Source: Burkholderia ubonensis (lineage in GTDB: Bacteria > Pseudomonadota > Gammaproteobacteria > Burkholderiales > Burkholderiaceae). From it: a stretch of 64,000 nt of DNA. Of this stretch, positions 27,313-36,485 are shown piece by piece. A program made the translations under genes and the position numbers. The stretch lies in contig NZ_CP013420.1 of assembly GCF_001718695.1 (NCBI RefSeq), positions 2,418,001 to 2,482,000 on the forward strand, given 5' to 3'. Each line of letters opens with the position of its first letter. Position 1 is the stretch's first letter. A model generated the notes under the pieces. That model searched no databases. It saw only the letters and a program-made list of their open reading frames with translations, and was not told the DNA's origin.

Positions 27313-28440
27313 TTGAAACGAAAATACCTGGCCCTTTCCATCGCGACGGGGCTGTGCGCCGCGACGCAGGCTCATGCGCAATCGAGCGTGCAGCTCTATG
27401 GCCTGATGGACCTGAGCTTCCCGACCTACCGCACGCACGCGGATGCGAACGGCAAGCACGTGATCGGCATGGGCAACCAAGGCGAGCCGTGGTTCAGCGG
27501 CAGCCGCTGGGGCCTGCGCGGCGCCGAGGACATCGGCGGCGGCACGAAGGTGATCTTCCGCCTCGAAAGCGAATACGTGGTCGCGAACGGCCAGATGGAA
27601 GACGAAGGCCAGATCTTCGACCGCGACGCATGGGTCGGCATCCAGGACGACCGCTTCGGCAAGCTGACGGCCGGCTTCCAGAACTCGATCGCGCGCGACG
27701 CGGCGGCGATCTACGGCGACGCGTACGGCACCGCGCAGCTGACCACCGAGGAAGGCGGCTGGACCAACTCGAACAACTTCAAGCAGATGATCTTCTACGC
27801 GGCCGGCCCGACCGGCACGCGCTACAACAACGGCCTCGCGTGGAAGAAGCTGTTCAGCAACGGCATCTTCGCCAGCGCGGGCTACCAGTTCAGCAACTCG
27901 ACCAGCTTCGCGACCGGCTCCGCGTACCAGGTCGCGCTCGGCTACAACGGCGGGCCGTTCAACGTGTCGGGCTTCTACAGCCACGTGAACCACAACGGCT
28001 TCAGGAACCAGACGTTCTCGGCCGGCGGCAACTACACGTTCAGCATCGTGCGCGTGAATGCCGGCTACTTCCGCTACAACGGCGACCAGGGCGCGCTCGG
28101 CCAGCGTCACGACAACGCGTGGACCGTGTCGATGAAGATCGCGCCGCAGGGCCCGCTCGACTACGAGCTCGGCTACCAGCAGATGCGCATCAAGAACGCC
28201 GCATACAACGCGGACGGCTTCACGCCGAACGCGAACCTCGGCGCGTTCAGCCTGACCAACGGCGTCGGCAACGGCTTCAAGGAGACGATCTATGGGTCGA
28301 TCTTCTACCACCTGAGCAAGCGCACCGAGCTCTACCTGGCGGGCGACTACATGAAGCTGCACGGCGGCTACAAGGTGTCGTCGACGTTCGGCTCGAACAA
28401 CCAGCTCGAGCTGACGACCGGCATCCGCACCCGCTTCTGA
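27313..28440 (+). CDS. Outer-membrane porin (Gram-negative porin family)
   Basis: Trimeric general porin typical of Burkholderia, 375 residues. It starts at TTG 27313 with a strong GGAGGAG upstream. A signal peptide is cleaved after ATQAHAQ. The mature protein begins SSVQLYGLMDLSF, alternates beta-strands and loops (GEPWFSGSRWGLRGAEDIGG) and ends in a terminal Phe (TGIRTRF), the BAM recognition signal. A terminator follows. Confidence 0.93.
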   Translation: MKRKYLALSIATGLCAATQAHAQSSVQLYGLMDLSFPTYRTHADANGKHVIGMGNQGEPWFSGSRWGLRGAEDIGGGTKVIFRLESEYVVANGQMEDEGQIFDRDAWVGIQDDRFGKLTAGFQNSIARDAAAIYGDAYGTAQLTTEEGGWTNSNNFKQMIFYAAGPTGTRYNNGLAWKKLFSNGIFASAGYQFSNSTSFATGSAYQVALGYNGGPFNVSGFYSHVNHNGFRNQTFSAGGNYTFSIVRVNAGYFRYNGDQGALGQRHDNAWTVSMKIAPQGPLDYELGYQQMRIKNAAYNADGFTPNANLGAFSLTNGVGNGFKETIYGSIFYHLSKRTELYLAGDYMKLHGGYKVSSTFGSNNQLELTTGIRTRF

Positions 28441-28780
28441 CCCTCTTCCGACCCCGTGCGGGGCGCCTCGCGCCCTGCCCGCGACCGTCATTCACGGACG
28501 CTCCCTCGGGGCACGCCGGCGCACCGCGCCGTCCGTGCCCCTTTTTTTCGTCCCCCGTTCCGGCCCGCCCGCCGCGCGCTGCGACAACGCGGCCGATGCC
28601 CCGCCGCGCCCGTCCGGCGGGCGATCCCGCTCGTCGGCGCGGTTTGCGGCGCACGACGGCGCTTGACCTGCGCCGACCGACTCGCTAGCGTTTCGGGTTC
28701 GCCCGCGGCGGCCCCCTCTCCCGGCCGCCGGCATCGCGACAGCGCCCGACGTCCGGGCGCGGCGCGGCCGGGCCCAGAGG
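28441..28780. other. Porin/mod intergenic region, no gene seen
   Basis: This 340-base region holds a terminator (28508-28548) but no convincing ORF. The bases ahead of mod are very GC-rich; no clear promoter hexamers were found, although an AGAGG at 28777-28781 region provides the mod ribosome-binding site. Confidence 0.5.
28508..28548 (+). terminator. Rho-independent terminator after the porin gene
   Basis: GGGGCACG (28508-28515) pairs with CGTGCCCC (28534-28541), followed by seven T (28542-28548). It ends the porin message before mod. Confidence 0.85.
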
Positions 28781-30799
28781 ATGAAAATGACGATGCACAA
28801 ACTCGATGCGGCGAGCCCGCAGGCGAAGTCGACGGATTTCACCGCCGACAACGTCGCGCGCCTGAAGGCGCTGTTCCCCGAACTCGTGACCGAAGGCCCC
28901 GGCGGCGCATCGGTCGACGTCGACGCGTTGAAGGCGCTGGTCGGCGATCGCACGGTCGGCAACGCCGACGAACGATACGGCTTCCACTGGCACGGCAAGC
29001 GCCGCGCGCGGCAGGCGGCGCTCACGCCGTCGACCGGCACGCTGCGGCCCTGCCCGGCCGACAGCGTCGCGTGGGACGACACCCGCCACCTCGTGATCGA
29101 GGGCGACAACCTCGACGTGATGAAGCTCTTGCACAAGAGCTACGCGGGCAAGGTGAAGCTGGTCTACATCGATCCGCCGTACAACACCGGCAGCGATTTC
29201 GTGTACCCGGACGACTTCAGCGACAGCCTGCGCCACTACCTCGCGGTCACGGGCCAGACCGACGGCGGCGTGAAGCGCAGCACCAACACCGAGGCGAACG
29301 GCCGGTTCCATACCGACTGGCTGAACATGATGTATCCGCGCCTGAAGCTCGCGCACGCGCTGCTGTCCGACGCCGGGCTGATCGCCGTGCACATCGACGA
29401 GCACGAGGTGCATGCGCTCGTGCTGATGCTGCGCGAGATCTTCGGCGAGGAGAACGAGCTCGGCGTGGCCGTGTGGGACAAGCGCAACCCGAAGGGTGAC
29501 GCGCGCGGCGTCGCGTACCAGCACGAGTCGCTCGTGCTGTTCGCGCGCAACGCGGAGGCGCTGCACGAAGCGACGCCGCTCAAGCGCCCGAAGCGCAACG
29601 CGCAGCGCATGCTCGACGCGGCGTACGACCTGGTGCGCCGCAGCGGCACCCATGCGGACGCCGCGCAGGCGTATCGCGCGTGGGTCAAGGCGCAGACCAA
29701 CCTGTCCGGCGGCGAGGTGATGTACGACCGGCTGTCGGAGGACGGCCGCGTGTACCGCCTCGTGTCGATGGCATGGCCGAACAAGAAGAAGGCCCCGGAC
29801 GAATACTTCGTGCCGCTCGTGCACCCGGTCACGGGCAAGCCGTGCGCGATGCCCGAGCGCGGCTGGCGCAATCCGCCCGCGACGATGCAGGCGCTGCTCG
29901 AGCGCGGGCTGATCGAGTTCGGCGCGGACGAGACCACGCAGCCGCAGCGGATCTACTACCTCGACGAGAACATGTACGAGAACGTGCCGTCGGTGCTGCC
30001 GTTCGGCGGCTCGGACGACGCGCTGCTGAAGGCGCTCGGCGTGCCGTTCGAGCAGCCGAAGCCGGTCGATTTCGCGGCGGCGGTGATCGGCTGGTGCACG
30101 CGCGGTGACGACATCGTCGTCGACTGCTTCGCGGGCTCCGGCTCGACCGGCCACGCGGTGATGCAGCTCAACGCGACCGACGGCGGTGCGCGCCGCTACG
30201 TGCTCGTGCAGCTGCCCGAGCCGCTCGACGGCCGTGACAAGGCGCAGCAGGCCGCGGCCGAATTCTGCGCGAAGCTGAAGAAGCCCGCGACGCTCGCCGA
30301 GCTGACCAAGGAGCGCCTGCGCCGCGCCGCGCAGCAGGTCGCGCGCGACTATCCGGAAAGCTATGGCGACCTCGGCTTTCGCGTGTACCGGCTCGACACG
30401 ACCAACGTGATCGAGTGGGACCCGCGCCGCGACGATTTCGACCATGCGCTGTTCGCATCGGTCGAGCACGTGAAGACCGGCCGCAGCGACGACGACCTGC
30501 TCGCCGAGCTGACGCTCAAGCTCGGCCTCGACCTGTGCACGCCGGTCACGCATCACGCGGTCGCCGGCAAGACGGTCCACCTGATCGGCCGGTCGGTGCT
30601 CGCCTGCTTCGACGCACGCGTGTCGCGCGACGACGCCGAGCCGCTCGCCGACGGCATCGTCGCGCTGCTCGACGCGCACGGCGCGCCGCGCGACGTCACC
30701 TGCCTGTTCCGCGACAGCGGCTTCGTCGACGACGTCGCGAAGCTCAATCTCGCCGCGCTGCTCGAGCAGCACGGCGTGAAGCGCGTGCGGAGCCTGTGA
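28781..30799 (+). CDS. mod: Type III DNA methyltransferase, Mod subunit
   Basis: N6-adenine methyltransferase of the beta class, 672 residues. Catalytic motif IV DPPY is at about 131-134 (YIDPPYNTGSDF) and precedes the SAM-binding motif I (DCFAGSGSTG, near 448), the order of type III Mod proteins. The target recognition region lies between them. It overlaps res by one base. From its position near fli and gsp genes I infer it may be the orthologue of B. cenocepacia J2315 BCAL3494 (M.BceJIII), reported to methylate CACAG; this needs alignment. Confidence 0.92.
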   Translation: MKMTMHKLDAASPQAKSTDFTADNVARLKALFPELVTEGPGGASVDVDALKALVGDRTVGNADERYGFHWHGKRRARQAALTPSTGTLRPCPADSVAWDDTRHLVIEGDNLDVMKLLHKSYAGKVKLVYIDPPYNTGSDFVYPDDFSDSLRHYLAVTGQTDGGVKRSTNTEANGRFHTDWLNMMYPRLKLAHALLSDAGLIAVHIDEHEVHALVLMLREIFGEENELGVAVWDKRNPKGDARGVAYQHESLVLFARNAEALHEATPLKRPKRNAQRMLDAAYDLVRRSGTHADAAQAYRAWVKAQTNLSGGEVMYDRLSEDGRVYRLVSMAWPNKKKAPDEYFVPLVHPVTGKPCAMPERGWRNPPATMQALLERGLIEFGADETTQPQRIYYLDENMYENVPSVLPFGGSDDALLKALGVPFEQPKPVDFAAAVIGWCTRGDDIVVDCFAGSGSTGHAVMQLNATDGGARRYVLVQLPEPLDGRDKAQQAAAEFCAKLKKPATLAELTKERLRRAAQQVARDYPESYGDLGFRVYRLDTTNVIEWDPRRDDFDHALFASVEHVKTGRSDDDLLAELTLKLGLDLCTPVTHHAVAGKTVHLIGRSVLACFDARVSRDDAEPLADGIVALLDAHGAPRDVTCLFRDSGFVDDVAKLNLAALLEQHGVKRVRSL

Positions 30800-33700
30800 T
30801 GCGGCTGCATTTCGAAGCGGACCTCGACTACCAGCGCGACGCGATCGACGCCGTCTGCGACCTGTTTCGCGGGCAGGAGGCGTGCCGCGGCGACTTCAGC
30901 GTGCTCGCGAACGCCGCGCCCGGCACGTCGGCGAGCGCGCAGACGGCGCTCGGCTTCGCGCTGTCGGAGCGCGGCGTCGGCAACCACCTGTCGATCACCG
31001 CCGACGCGCTCGCGCGCAACCTCGCCGACGTGCAGCTGCGCGGCGGGCTGCCGCCGTCCGGCGACCCGGCCTCGCGCGACTTCACGGTCGAGATGGAGAC
31101 CGGCACCGGCAAGACCTACGTGTACCTGCGCACGATCTTCGAGCTGAACCGCCGCTACGGCTTCACGAAGTTCGTGATCGTCGTGCCGTCGGTCGCGATC
31201 AAGGAAGGCGTGCACAAGACGCTGCTGATCACCGAGGACCATTTCCGCGGCCTGTACGCGGGCATGCCGTACGACTACTTCCTGTACGACTCCGCGAAGC
31301 TCGGCCAGGTGCGCCACTTCGCGGCGAGCGCGACGATCCAGATCATGGTGATGACGGTCGCCGCGATCAACAAGAAGGACGTCAACAACCTCTACAAGGA
31401 CAGCGAGAAGACCGGCGGCGAGAAGCCGATCGACCTGATCCGCGCGACCCGACCGATCGTGATCGTCGACGAGCCGCAAAGCGTCGACGGCGGCCTCGAG
31501 GGGCGCGGCCGCGAGGCGCTCGCCGCGATGGACCCGCTGTGCACGCTGCGCTACTCGGCGACCCACGTCGACCGGCACCACATGGTGTACCGGCTCGACG
31601 CGGTCGACGCGTACGAGCGCAAGCTCGTCAAGCAGATCGAGATCGCATCGGCGATCGTCGAGGACGCGCACAACAAGCCGTACCTGCGGCTCGTCGGCGT
31701 GTCGAACCGGCGCGGCGCGATCGCCGCGCGCGTCGAGCTCGACGTCGCGACGGCGGCCGGCGTGAAGCGCCAGATCGCGTCCGTGACCGACGGCGACGAT
31801 CTCGAGCGCGTGACGAAGCGCGCGCTGTATGCGGGCCTGCGGATCGGCGAGGTGCATGCGGCGAAGGGCGCGGAATACATCGAGCTGCGCCATCCGGCGG
31901 GCGAGGCGTTCCTGTCGCTCGGCGAGGCGTACGGCGACATCGACACGCTCGCCGTGCAGCGCGAGATGATCCGCCGCACGATCCGCGAGCATCTGGACAA
32001 GGAGCTGCGGCTCGCCGAGCGCGGCGTGAAGGTGCTGTCGCTGTTCTTCGTCGATTCGGTCGAGCGCTATCGCCGGTACGACGAGAACGGGATGCCCGTG
32101 AAGGGCGACTACGCGCTGATCTTCGAAGAGGAGTACGCGCGCGCGGCGCGCGTGCCCGCGTATCGCGCGCTGTTCGACGGCGTCGACGTCGCGCGCGAGG
32201 TCGAGGCGGCGCACAACGGCTACTTCTCGATCGACCGCAAGGGCGGCTGGACCGACACGAGCGAGAGCAGCGCCGCGAGCCGCGAGAACGCGGAGCGCGC
32301 GTACGGGCTCATCATGCGCGAGAAGGAAGCGCTGCTGTCGTTCGACACGCCGCTCAAGTTCATCTTCTCGCACTCGGCGCTCAAGGAAGGCTGGGACAAC
32401 CCGAACGTGTTCCAGATCTGCACGCTGCGCGACATCCAGACCGAACGCGAGCGCCGCCAGACGCTCGGCCGCGGGCTGCGCCTCGCGGTCGATCAGGACG
32501 GCGAACGGGTGCGCGACCCGGGCGTGAACACGCTCACCGTGATCGCGACCGAGCGCTACGAGAGCTTCGCGGAGAACCTGCAGAAGGAAATCGAGGCCGA
32601 TACGGGCATCCGTTTCGGGATCGTCGAGGAGCACCAGTTCGCGGCGCTCGCGGTGCAGGAGGGCGACGGCCCCGCGCATGCGCTCGGCATCGAACTCTCG
32701 GGCGTGCTGTGGACGCACCTGCGCGAGCACGGCTACGTCGACGCGCAGGGCAAGGTGCTCGACCGGCTGAAGGACGCGCTGCGGCAAAGCGCGCTCGTGC
32801 TGCCGCCGGCGTTCGAGATGCTGCGCCCGGGCATCGTCGCGACGCTGCGCAAGGTGTCCGGCCGCTTCGCGGTGCGCAACGCGGACGAGCGCCGCGAGAT
32901 CGCGTTGCGCCGCGACCCGTCGGGCAAGGCGGTGGTGCTCGGCCCCGACTTCCGCGCGCTGTGGGAGCGCATCAAGCATCGCACCGTGTACCGCGTGCAG
33001 TTCGACAACGCGAAGCTCGTGAGCGATTGCGCGGCCGCGCTGCGCGACGCGCCCGAGGTGGCGCGCGCGCGGCTGCAGTGGCGCAAGGCCGAGATCGACA
33101 TCGGCAAGGCCGGCGTCGAGGCGATCGAGGTGACGGGCGCCGGCACGGTGCTGATCGACGAAGGTGCGCTGCTGCTGCCCGACCTGCTCACCGAGCTGCA
33201 GGACCGCACGCAGCTCACGCGCCGCTCGCTCGCGACGATCCTCGCGGACAGCGGCCGGCTCGACGATTTCCGGCTCAACCCGCAGCAGTTCATCGCGCTC
33301 GCGGCCGACGCGATCAACCGCTGCAAGCGGCTCGCGCTCGTCGACGGCATCGCGTACCGCAAGCTCGGCGAGCGGCATGTGCACGCGCTCGAATCGTTCG
33401 AGAGCGAAGCGCTGACCGGCTACCTGCGCAACCTGCGCACGGACGCGCGCAAGTCGATTCACGAGGCGGTGGTGTGCGAGACCGACGCCGAGCGCGCGTT
33501 CGCGGATGCGCTCGAGGCGCGCGACGACGTGCAGCTCTACGCGAAGCTGCCGCGCTGGTTCGACGCGCAGACGCCGCTCGGCAGCTATCACCCCGACTGG
33601 GCGGTGCTCGCGAGTGATGGCGGCGATGCGCGCCTGTACTTCGTCGTCGATACGCCGCGCAGCGCCGACGACGACGCGCCGCGCGAGCACGAGCGCGCGA

Positions 33701-33828
33701 AGCTCGCGTGCGGCGACGCGCATTTCCGGGCGCTCGCCGACGGCGACGATGCGGCGCGCTTCGTGCGCGTCGCGCAGGTCGATGCGCTGTTCGAGCCCGG
33801 TGCGGCGGCGGGCGGCCGCGCGGGTTGA
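30799..33828 (+). CDS. res: Type III restriction enzyme, Res subunit, with altered nuclease motif
   Basis: SF2 helicase/translocase subunit of 1009 residues from ATG 30799. Walker A is ETGTGKT (K105), the DEAD-like box is DEPQ (224-227), and motif VI is QTLGRGLRLAV. The C-terminal endonuclease domain is recognisable by SYHPDWAVL (D933) and LYFVVDTPRS. In active relatives the second half of the PD-(D/E)xK site reads ETK; here it is D951-T-P953, with proline in place of the catalytic lysine. The enzyme therefore probably hydrolyses ATP but may not cut DNA. Confidence 0.9.
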   Translation: MRLHFEADLDYQRDAIDAVCDLFRGQEACRGDFSVLANAAPGTSASAQTALGFALSERGVGNHLSITADALARNLADVQLRGGLPPSGDPASRDFTVEMETGTGKTYVYLRTIFELNRRYGFTKFVIVVPSVAIKEGVHKTLLITEDHFRGLYAGMPYDYFLYDSAKLGQVRHFAASATIQIMVMTVAAINKKDVNNLYKDSEKTGGEKPIDLIRATRPIVIVDEPQSVDGGLEGRGREALAAMDPLCTLRYSATHVDRHHMVYRLDAVDAYERKLVKQIEIASAIVEDAHNKPYLRLVGVSNRRGAIAARVELDVATAAGVKRQIASVTDGDDLERVTKRALYAGLRIGEVHAAKGAEYIELRHPAGEAFLSLGEAYGDIDTLAVQREMIRRTIREHLDKELRLAERGVKVLSLFFVDSVERYRRYDENGMPVKGDYALIFEEEYARAARVPAYRALFDGVDVAREVEAAHNGYFSIDRKGGWTDTSESSAASRENAERAYGLIMREKEALLSFDTPLKFIFSHSALKEGWDNPNVFQICTLRDIQTERERRQTLGRGLRLAVDQDGERVRDPGVNTLTVIATERYESFAENLQKEIEADTGIRFGIVEEHQFAALAVQEGDGPAHALGIELSGVLWTHLREHGYVDAQGKVLDRLKDALRQSALVLPPAFEMLRPGIVATLRKVSGRFAVRNADERREIALRRDPSGKAVVLGPDFRALWERIKHRTVYRVQFDNAKLVSDCAAALRDAPEVARARLQWRKAEIDIGKAGVEAIEVTGAGTVLIDEGALLLPDLLTELQDRTQLTRRSLATILADSGRLDDFRLNPQQFIALAADAINRCKRLALVDGIAYRKLGERHVHALESFESEALTGYLRNLRTDARKSIHEAVVCETDAERAFADALEARDDVQLYAKLPRWFDAQTPLGSYHPDWAVLASDGGDARLYFVVDTPRSADDDAPREHERAKLACGDAHFRALADGDDAARFVRVAQVDALFEPGAAAGGRAG

Positions 33829-33832
33829 TGCG

Positions 33833-33858
33833 AAGGGCGGCGCGAGCCGCCCTTTTTT
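33833..33858 (+). terminator. Rho-independent terminator after res
   Basis: GGGCGGC (33835-33841) and GCCGCCC (33846-33852) form a perfect stem with a GCGA loop, followed by six T (33853-33858). It lies five bases after the res stop and closes the mod-res operon. Confidence 0.92.
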
Positions 33859-34022
33859 CATTTGGGGGGACGCGCTTCCCTCCTTCGATACGAACGATCC
33901 GTCCGTCGTCCGCGGGAAAGCGGTTCGTATTCCGAGGCGTTCTCACGCGCCGTTACGGCTGGTTGCAAATCAGGGTCGAGACGGCGAGCAACGACCGGCC
34001 TGCGATGCCGCGCGCGCCCATG

Positions 34023-34046
34023 AAAAAAGCGCACCGAAGCGCGCTT
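34023..34046 (-). terminator. Rho-independent terminator after the Gly/His-rich gene
   Basis: On the minus strand a stem of eight pairs (one G-T) with a TTCG loop is followed by a run of six T. It lies 22 bases downstream of the stop of the 34068-34439 gene. Confidence 0.75.
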
Positions 34047-34067
34047 GTTCCGTCCGCACGGGCACGC

Positions 34068-34439
34068 TTACAGCGTGCGGCCGAGCGCGTTGCGATGCCC
34101 GTGATGCGTCGAGGTCGCCGTCGTCGCATGCGCGGTATGGCCGTGCGTATGCGCGTGACCGTGGCCGGGCTGCACGCCGGCGCGGTCGGCGATCGTGTCG
34201 GAGCGATCGGTCGCGCGTGCGAGGCCCTTGTCGCGGTCGCCCGAGCGGAAGCCGTTCGAATTGCTCAGCGCGTCGCCGCTCATGTGGCTGCCGGACATCC
34301 CGCCCGCGTTTCCGCCCATGCCGCCTGCGCCATGGCCGCCGCCGCCGCCGCCATTCCCGCCAGCCGCCGCCTGTGCGCCGGCGGCCCCGAGTGCGAGCAG
34401 CGCCGCTGCCAGCACGGACAGATATCGTTGAGTTTTCAT
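34068..34439 (-). CDS. Secreted Gly/His-rich protein, unknown function
   Basis: A 123-residue protein with a clear signal peptide (cleavage near GAQAAAGG), a glycine-rich stretch (GGNGGGGGGHGAGGMGGNAG) and a His/Thr-rich tail (HGHAHTHGHTAHATT). The tail could bind divalent metal ions. TGCTCCC-type leader bases with AGGGAGC upstream act as the ribosome-binding site. I do not recognise a characterised family. Confidence 0.7.
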   Translation of the reverse strand: MKTQRYLSVLAAALLALGAAGAQAAAGGNGGGGGGHGAGGMGGNAGGMSGSHMSGDALSNSNGFRSGDRDKGLARATDRSDTIADRAGVQPGHGHAHTHGHTAHATTATSTHHGHRNALGRTL

Positions 34440-34627
34440 CGTTTGCTCCCTGAAGCGCGTTCGGATAACTGCATTCTACGAACGCGCGGTTTTCGCGCGG
34501 CGCGACGTTGTAAATGATCGTAACGCGGCGTGTGCACGCATTCGTCCGATCAATTTCCGGCCCACCGGCGTGCGACAACGACAGCGACCGGCGGCGACGG
34601 TGTCGCGGCGCCGCCGGTCGTCGTGGT

Positions 34628-34882
34628 TCACTGCGCCGTCTGCGATGCGGCCGCGGCCGCCTTGCGCTGCGCCGCCTGCTCCTGCTCGTGCTTCTTCGCC
34701 AAATGGCGGCCGACGAGACAGCCGCCGACCGCGCCTACCACCGCATGGTGCCCGGCGTAGTGGCCGGCAACGCCGCCTACCGCCGCGCCCTTGATGCAGC
34801 CGGCAGCCTGCGCGCTGCCGATCGTTGCGAGCGCAACGGCCGCGGCGGCCGTCAACGTTCCGATGTATCGAATGGGGTTCAT
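34628..34882 (-). CDS. Small secreted glycine-zipper protein
   Basis: An 84-residue protein with a signal peptide ending at GSAQAAGC. The mature part has a glycine-zipper-like segment (GAAVGGVAGHYAGHHAVVGA, then GGCLVGRH) resembling the 17-kDa surface-antigen type, and a charged Lys/Gln/Ala-rich tail. Two cysteines in the mature part could pair. Probably periplasmic or membrane-associated; function unknown. Confidence 0.7.
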   Translation of the reverse strand: MNPIRYIGTLTAAAAVALATIGSAQAAGCIKGAAVGGVAGHYAGHHAVVGAVGGCLVGRHLAKKHEQEQAAQRKAAAAASQTAQ

Positions 34883-34938
34883 GCGATCACGCTCCTCGTG
34901 TCGATGCGATCAATGTTGTCGTGTGCGTGTCGCGGCGC

Positions 34939-35241
34939 TCAGTCCCAGCGGCCGCGCCAGCCGCCGCCGTCGCGCCAGCCGCGCTCGCGCCACTCGTGCT
35001 CGCGCCATTCGTGGCGGCGCCATTCATGTTCGCGCCACGCGCGCGCACGCCAGTCGTCGTAGCGATAGCCGACCGGCGCGTACGTGACGGGCGGCGGCGG
35101 CGCGACGTACACCGGCGGCGGGGGCGCATAGACGCCCGGCACGCCGATGCCGACCGCGACGTCGACGTGGGCCGACGCAACGTCCGACGCCGCGAGCGCT
35201 GCTGCTCCGAGAACGGCACCGACGAGAAGTTTCGTGTTCAT
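34939..35241 (-). CDS. Secreted Pro-rich protein with Trp-Arg-Glu-His repeats
   Basis: A 100-residue protein with a signal peptide (cleavage near VASAHVD), a proline-rich segment (YAPPPPVYVAPPPPVTYAP) and a C-terminal run of short repeats built on WREHEW/WRRHEW (about residues 67-90). The family is widespread among Burkholderia hypothetical proteins but, as far as I know, unstudied. GGGAGTCG upstream provides a ribosome-binding site. Confidence 0.7.
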   Translation of the reverse strand: MNTKLLVGAVLGAAALAASDVASAHVDVAVGIGVPGVYAPPPPVYVAPPPPVTYAPVGYRYDDWRARAWREHEWRRHEWREHEWRERGWRDGGGWRGRWD

Positions 35242-35472
35242 CTCGCGACTCCCTGCACGTGTCGTGCGTGATGTGACTACGGTTCGGAGTCTAGGCAGCG
35301 CGGGCCGACACAGGTGAAACCGGTCTGCGAGACCGGTAACGGGCGATTACGGCGCCCGCGGAGCCTTGCTGCGCAAGGAGACGCGCGATTCGACACGCCG
35401 TTGCGACGGCGCATCGAATCGACGGAGACGGAAATTATTGCCGCAAGGCGGCCGGTGCGGCGTGCCCGGCCG

Positions 35473-36485
35473 CTACGCGCGGATATCGTCGACGCTGCGC
35501 AGCCAGTGCACGCTGAACAGGCGCGCGTCGTCGGTCCACACGGCATCGGGCTCGAAGCCCGCGCGCCGCGCGATCGCGTGAAAGCCGTCGACGGTGAACT
35601 TGTACGAGTTCTCGGTATGGATCCGCTCGCCGGCGTCGAAGCGGAACGTGCGGCCGCATACGCGCACGGCCTGCGCGCGCACGCTGACGAGATGCATTTC
35701 GATGCGCTGCCGTTGCGGATCGTAGAACGCATGATGCGCGAAGCCGTCGAGATCGAAATCCGCGCCGAGCTCGGCGTTCGCGCGCGCGAGCAGGTTCAGG
35801 TTGAACTCCGCGGTCACGCCCTGCGCGTCGTTGTACGCGCGGTGCAGCGTGTCCTCGTCCTTCACGAGATCGGCGCCGACCAGCAAGGCGCCGCCGCGCA
35901 GCAGCCGCGCCGCGTCGCGCAGGAACGCGTCGGCTTCGTCCGGCGAGAAATTGCCGATCGTCGAGCCGGGAAAGAATCCGATGCGGCGGCGCGGCTCGGC
36001 CGCCAGCGCGGCGAGCTGCTCGGCCTTCGTGTAGTCGGCGGCGATCGGCGCGACGTCGAGCCACGGATACGCGGCGCGCAGGCGCGCGGCCGCCTCGTGC
36101 AGGTAGTCCGCGGAAATGTCGACCGGCACGTAGCGCGCGGGCGCGCGCTCCGCCGAAACGAAAACGCGTCGAGCAGGATGCGGATCTTCGCGAGCGAGCC
36201 CGCGCCGAACTCGACGATGTCCGCGTGCGGGCCGACGCGCCGCACGATCTCCGTCGCGTGCGCGCGCAGGATGCCGAGCTCGGTGCGCGTCGGGTAGTAC
36301 TCAGGCAGCGCGCAGATGCGGTCGAACAGCGCGGAGCCCGCCGCGTCGTAGAAGTACTTCGGCGGGATGCTGCGCGGCCGGTGCGACAGCCCGTCGATCA
36401 GGTCGCGCTCGAATGCGACGGGCCGCGGATCGCGGGCGGATTGCAGGCCACCGCTCGTGGCCGTCAGGTCAGACGTCTCGCGCAA
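35473..36485 (-). pseudogene. egtD: EgtD-like L-histidine N-alpha-methyltransferase, frameshifted
   Basis: EgtD trimethylates histidine to hercynine, the first step of ergothioneine synthesis. The best start is TTG 36485, overlapping the egtB stop by 17 bases. The first part runs RSIPPKYFYDAAGSALFDRI, YYPTRTELGIL and VEFGAGSLAKIRILLDAF. The frame then breaks at the A4 run 36163-36166. The rest is in another frame: PARYVPVDISADYLHEAA, GFFPGSTIGNF, NDAQGVTAEFN and a normal end at 35473. Adding one base gives about 337 residues, close to the family. One-base loss or a sequencing error. Confidence 0.85.
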
